Positions 61,601 to 64,000 of a stretch of DNA of 64,000 nt are shown here, one piece after another. The notes under the pieces are model-generated. The model made no database searches, was not told where the DNA came from, and saw nothing but the letters and a program-made list of their open reading frames with translations. Where the stretch lies: contig WHVD01000021.1 in the NCBI GenBank assembly GCA_015178975.1, positions 868,001-932,000 on the forward strand. Direction: 5' to 3'. Source of the DNA: Hysterangium stoloniferum. Lineage: Eukaryota > Basidiomycota > Agaricomycetes > Hysterangiales > Hysterangiaceae. The position numbers and the translations under genes are program-made. How positions within the stretch are numbered: position 1 is the stretch's first letter; each line of letters begins with the position of its first letter.

Positions 61601-62896
61601 CAGCATTTGTCATCAAAGACCCATGGTTAAGATTTATGGGTAGAACAAGTGAGTGGTATTGTAATATCTGAGTAATTCCAAATGAAATGTCGGTAAAAGT
61701 TTGCAAAACCTAAAAATGACTGAATGTCTTTGACTTTCCATGGTTCGGGCCAATCACAGACAACTTGAACCTTGGTTTCATCCATACGGAGACCCTCAGG
61801 TCTGATAATGAAACCTAAGTATTCAATAGTAACCATGTCAAAGTAGCATTTTTTACCATTGGCAAAAAGACCGTGTTTTTGGAGTCTTCGGAAGACTTCA
61901 CGGACTTGTTCATCGTGAAGAGCGGGGTCCTCGGAAAATACCAAAATGTTGTCCAAATAGACTATAACACATACATCAAGCATGTTGGAAAATATATCAT
62001 TAACAAAAGGTTAAAAAGCGGAAGGGGCGTTGGTAAGGCCGAATGGCATAACCAACCATTCAAAGAATCCATAGTGAGTTTGAAAAGCAGTTTTCCATTC
62101 GTTGCCCTCAGCAATTCGGACCAAATGATAGGTGTATTTAAGGTCAATTTTGGTATAGATCCGAGCTTTCTGTGGGGCATTGAGTAAGTCGGTAACGAGT
62201 GGAAGTGGGTACTTATCTTTCTGTGTGATGAAATTTAATCCTCTGAAATTGACACAGAGTCGAAGGGAACAATCCTTCTTTTTGACGAAAAGGATGGGTG
62301 CTCCATATGGAGACTTTGAGGGACGGATAAAACCTATTGACAGATGTTCATCCAAGAACTCCCGAATAGATGAAAGTTCCAACTGGGATAACGGGTAAAT
62401 AGGTCCTAACAGAGGGTTTTAACCGGGCTCAATATCAATTTTTTAAGTTGTAAGGCTGATGCGGTGCAAGCTGGTCAGCTTTTTGCTTACTGAAAATATC
62501 CACGAAATCATGGTATTTCTCGGGAACTCCTTCCAGGTCAGCTTTTAGCTCAGATAATTCTGGAGTCACAAAATGTCCAGATGCTTCATCAACTTTTAAG
62601 CTGATCAAAAAACACTGTGATCTGTCCAGTTTACTCACCCTAACAAATGCCGAAGTGTTGATGAGAGAGATTTTTGGAGGCTCGGAGGTTTCGGTAGAAG
62701 CTGGAGCTGCCGTCGAGGCCGAAAAGGCTCTGGCCAGAAAAGACGCTGCAGGAGGAACGGAAGTGTCAGGAACCTGGAAATTAATACTGCCCAATACCCA
62801 GTCAATCAACGGATTATATCAGGTGAGCCAGTTGTATCCAAGAACTACTGAACAGCTAGAGTCCAACTGTGTTACAAAAAAAGTAACTATCTGGGA
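58694..62896 (-). pseudogene. Ty3/gypsy chromovirus pol (PR-RT-RNaseH-INT-chromodomain), decayed and interrupted
   Basis: Minus-strand pol in order: protease tail (LDSSCSVVLGYNWL, 62.86 kb) broken by TGA at 62819-62821; linker PEKYHDFVDIFSKQKADQLAPHQPY; RT ([32 protein letters not shown], 62.37 kb; [25 protein letters not shown], 61.95 kb, where the usual YLDD reads YLDN); RNase H (ETDASNYAIAAILS; TNHKNLEYF, where the family has TDHKNLEYF, 61.30 kb). The integrase zinc-finger region is cut by a solo LTR at 59947-60786. The integrase core follows (MDFIEQLLTSEGFTSILVVVDR, 59.77 kb), then a chromodomain (LLYLVKWAGYEGTDEETSWI, about 58.8 kb) and stop at 58694. The order and chromodomain identify a chromovirus, a lineage common in basidiomycetes. 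Gag is absent because an LTR truncates the upstream side at 62896/62897. Confidence 0.88.
59947..60786 (+). mobile_element. solo LTR, family 1, inserted in the gypsy integrase region
   Basis: An 840-bp unit from TGTTACGACCGG to TATCCTAACA, flanked by the perfect 5-bp duplication AGTAT (59942-59946 and 60787-60791). Removing it rejoins the pol sequence. It contains CTATATAAACTGGCAG (promoter-like, about 60406-60421) and the GCAGCCTATAAGCTGAAGCC hallmark near 60706. The exact duplication implies a relatively recent event. Confidence 0.95.
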
Positions 62897-64000
62897 TGTT
62901 GTCAGGAACCAGAAAACACGCCGGCCTCTGGGCCCCCGGACCCCGTCCTACATGCTCCCGACCCTCTATATTGTATAGTAACAACTGGAGTTCCCACAGG
63001 AGCCCGCATGTCAACTTGTTTATGCCTGACTCTCTGTACGCACCCCACCTGTCTGCACCTAACCCTCTGTGTCTCATACACCAGTCCTCGGACTCCACCG
63101 GACTCCAGACTCCACCGGACTCCAGACTCCACCGGACTCCAGACTCCACCGGACTCCAGACTCCACCGGACTCCAGACTCCACCGGACTCCGGACTCCAC
63201 CCTACATACACCCGACACTCTGTGTCTTATGTACCAGTCACCGGACTTCGACCGGACTCCTGGAACCCCTCTAACAGAGCATAGAACCCGCTCCTGTTAT
63301 CTGTCTCTGCGTCTCACACACCAGTCATTGGAAAACCCACCGGACTCCACTGGACCTCCTGCACATCAAGCCTGTCTATACCCAACACTATCTTGTGCAC
63401 CAAGTCACCGGAATCCGACCGGACTTCCGGAACCCCTCTGACTGAGCCCTGCTCCAGTTATGGTTAAATGATCTGTCATGATTCGTTCTCCGCTCCTGTT
63501 CCGTTCCATCCCTAATTCCCAGTTTAGTATTTACTTGTTTCGTTTTATGTTTAATAGTTCTGCCTCTCATTAATACCGGATTTGGTATTATTACATTTCA
63601 CAGTCTATATAAGTCTGCTATGTTCATGTACTTAGAATCCAGTTTCAATCTCGAACTAGTTTTCCCCTGAACAAGTTTGATCCTTGAACAGTCTCTAGTC
63701 CTCTTGTCTGTCTGCACACTCGATTCCCGGAACTCCCACGGGAACTCCGGAATCTATACCTTCCTGTCTGCATTCTCTCAGCTCGAAATATGGACACCTG
63801 AATGAGTGTATGAGGGTGCAGCCTATAAGCTGAAGCCAAGTCCATCTCAGTCATTCACCATACTTTCTGGTAATTATTCTGATATCACCGTTCCTTGTAC
63901 TAATAATCCCCGGAACTTTTCCAGGACCTATTACCCGGGGACTCCGTGGGACTATTCCCGGAAGCAAGTGTGTGTTTGGAATAGTTACCGGAAACCTCTG
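62897..64000 (+). mobile_element. LTR of gypsy-like family 1 (subfamily B), continuing past the window
   Basis: Starts TGTTGTCAGGAACC inside the protease region of pol and runs to the end of the window without a clear terminus (at least 1.1 kb). It includes CTATATAAGTCTGC (about 63606-63619) and the GTGCAGCCTATAAGCTGAAG hallmark near 63810. It is either a solo LTR or the 5' end of a fuller element beyond the window. Confidence 0.7.
63091..63201. repeat. 17-bp tandem repeat within an LTR
   Basis: GACTCCACCGGACTCCA is repeated about 6.5 times at exact 17-bp spacing. Because 17 is not a multiple of three, all reading frames cross it, which explains several spurious overlapping frames here. Confidence 0.95.

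Noticed and set aside
62856..63441. Several overlapping long frames on both strands
   Set aside because: They are produced by the 17-bp tandem repeat inside an LTR, which keeps all frames open.

Overview
The window is nuclear DNA of a filamentous basidiomycete, most likely an agaricomycete. Genes are split by many 45-60 bp GT-AG introns. The left part holds ordinary fungal genes and a secondary-metabolite cluster. The right part is a deep pile of nested transposons typical of a repeat-rich basidiomycete genome. No rRNA, tRNA, CRISPR array or prokaryotic operon was seen. All family names come from reading the translations; no search could be run.

Layout: (1) 0.2-5.6 kb, a complete VPS10/sortilin-type vacuolar sorting receptor gene (+). 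(2) 6.2-23.0 kb, a four-gene cluster that is the most interesting part. Synthase A (6220-11252, -) reads adenylation-ACP-KS-degenerate AT. Facing away from it across a 491-bp shared promoter is an FAD aromatic hydroxylase (11744-14095, +). Then come a flavin-dependent halogenase with the WxWxIP motif (15386-17446, -) and synthase B (18247-23023, -), which reads KS-thioester reductase-AT-ACP. No KR, DH, ER, product-template or thioesterase domain is visible in either synthase. Together they look like a split polyketide assembly line: A activates and starts, B loads and possibly releases reductively, and the two flavoenzymes hydroxylate and halogenate. (3) 24.4-35.5 kb, two oppositely oriented ~200-bp MITE-like copies around a decayed Tad1-like LINE, a multi-pass membrane protein gene with a 14-nt microexon, and a broken RHS/Crinkler-type NTPase-nuclease gene. 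(4) 35.8-55.1 kb, a repeat graveyard: copia and gypsy LTR pieces, solo LTRs nested inside one another with perfect target duplications, Tc1/mariner and non-autonomous DNA element copies, tandem repeats, a second broken RHS-type gene, and a compact LTR-gag-LTR element of 1.5 kb. (5) 55.1-64.0 kb, a chromodomain Ty3/gypsy element on the minus strand. Its 3' LTR is interrupted by a Tc1 element, its integrase region by an 840-bp solo LTR and its protease region by another LTR. A Zn2Cys6/coiled-coil reading frame runs antisense between its pol gene and its 3' LTR.

The metabolite genes look intact: catalytic cysteines and histidines are present in both ketosynthases and splice phases work. Almost everything after 31 kb is mobile or decayed, with C-to-T changes at CpG sites hitting catalytic codons.
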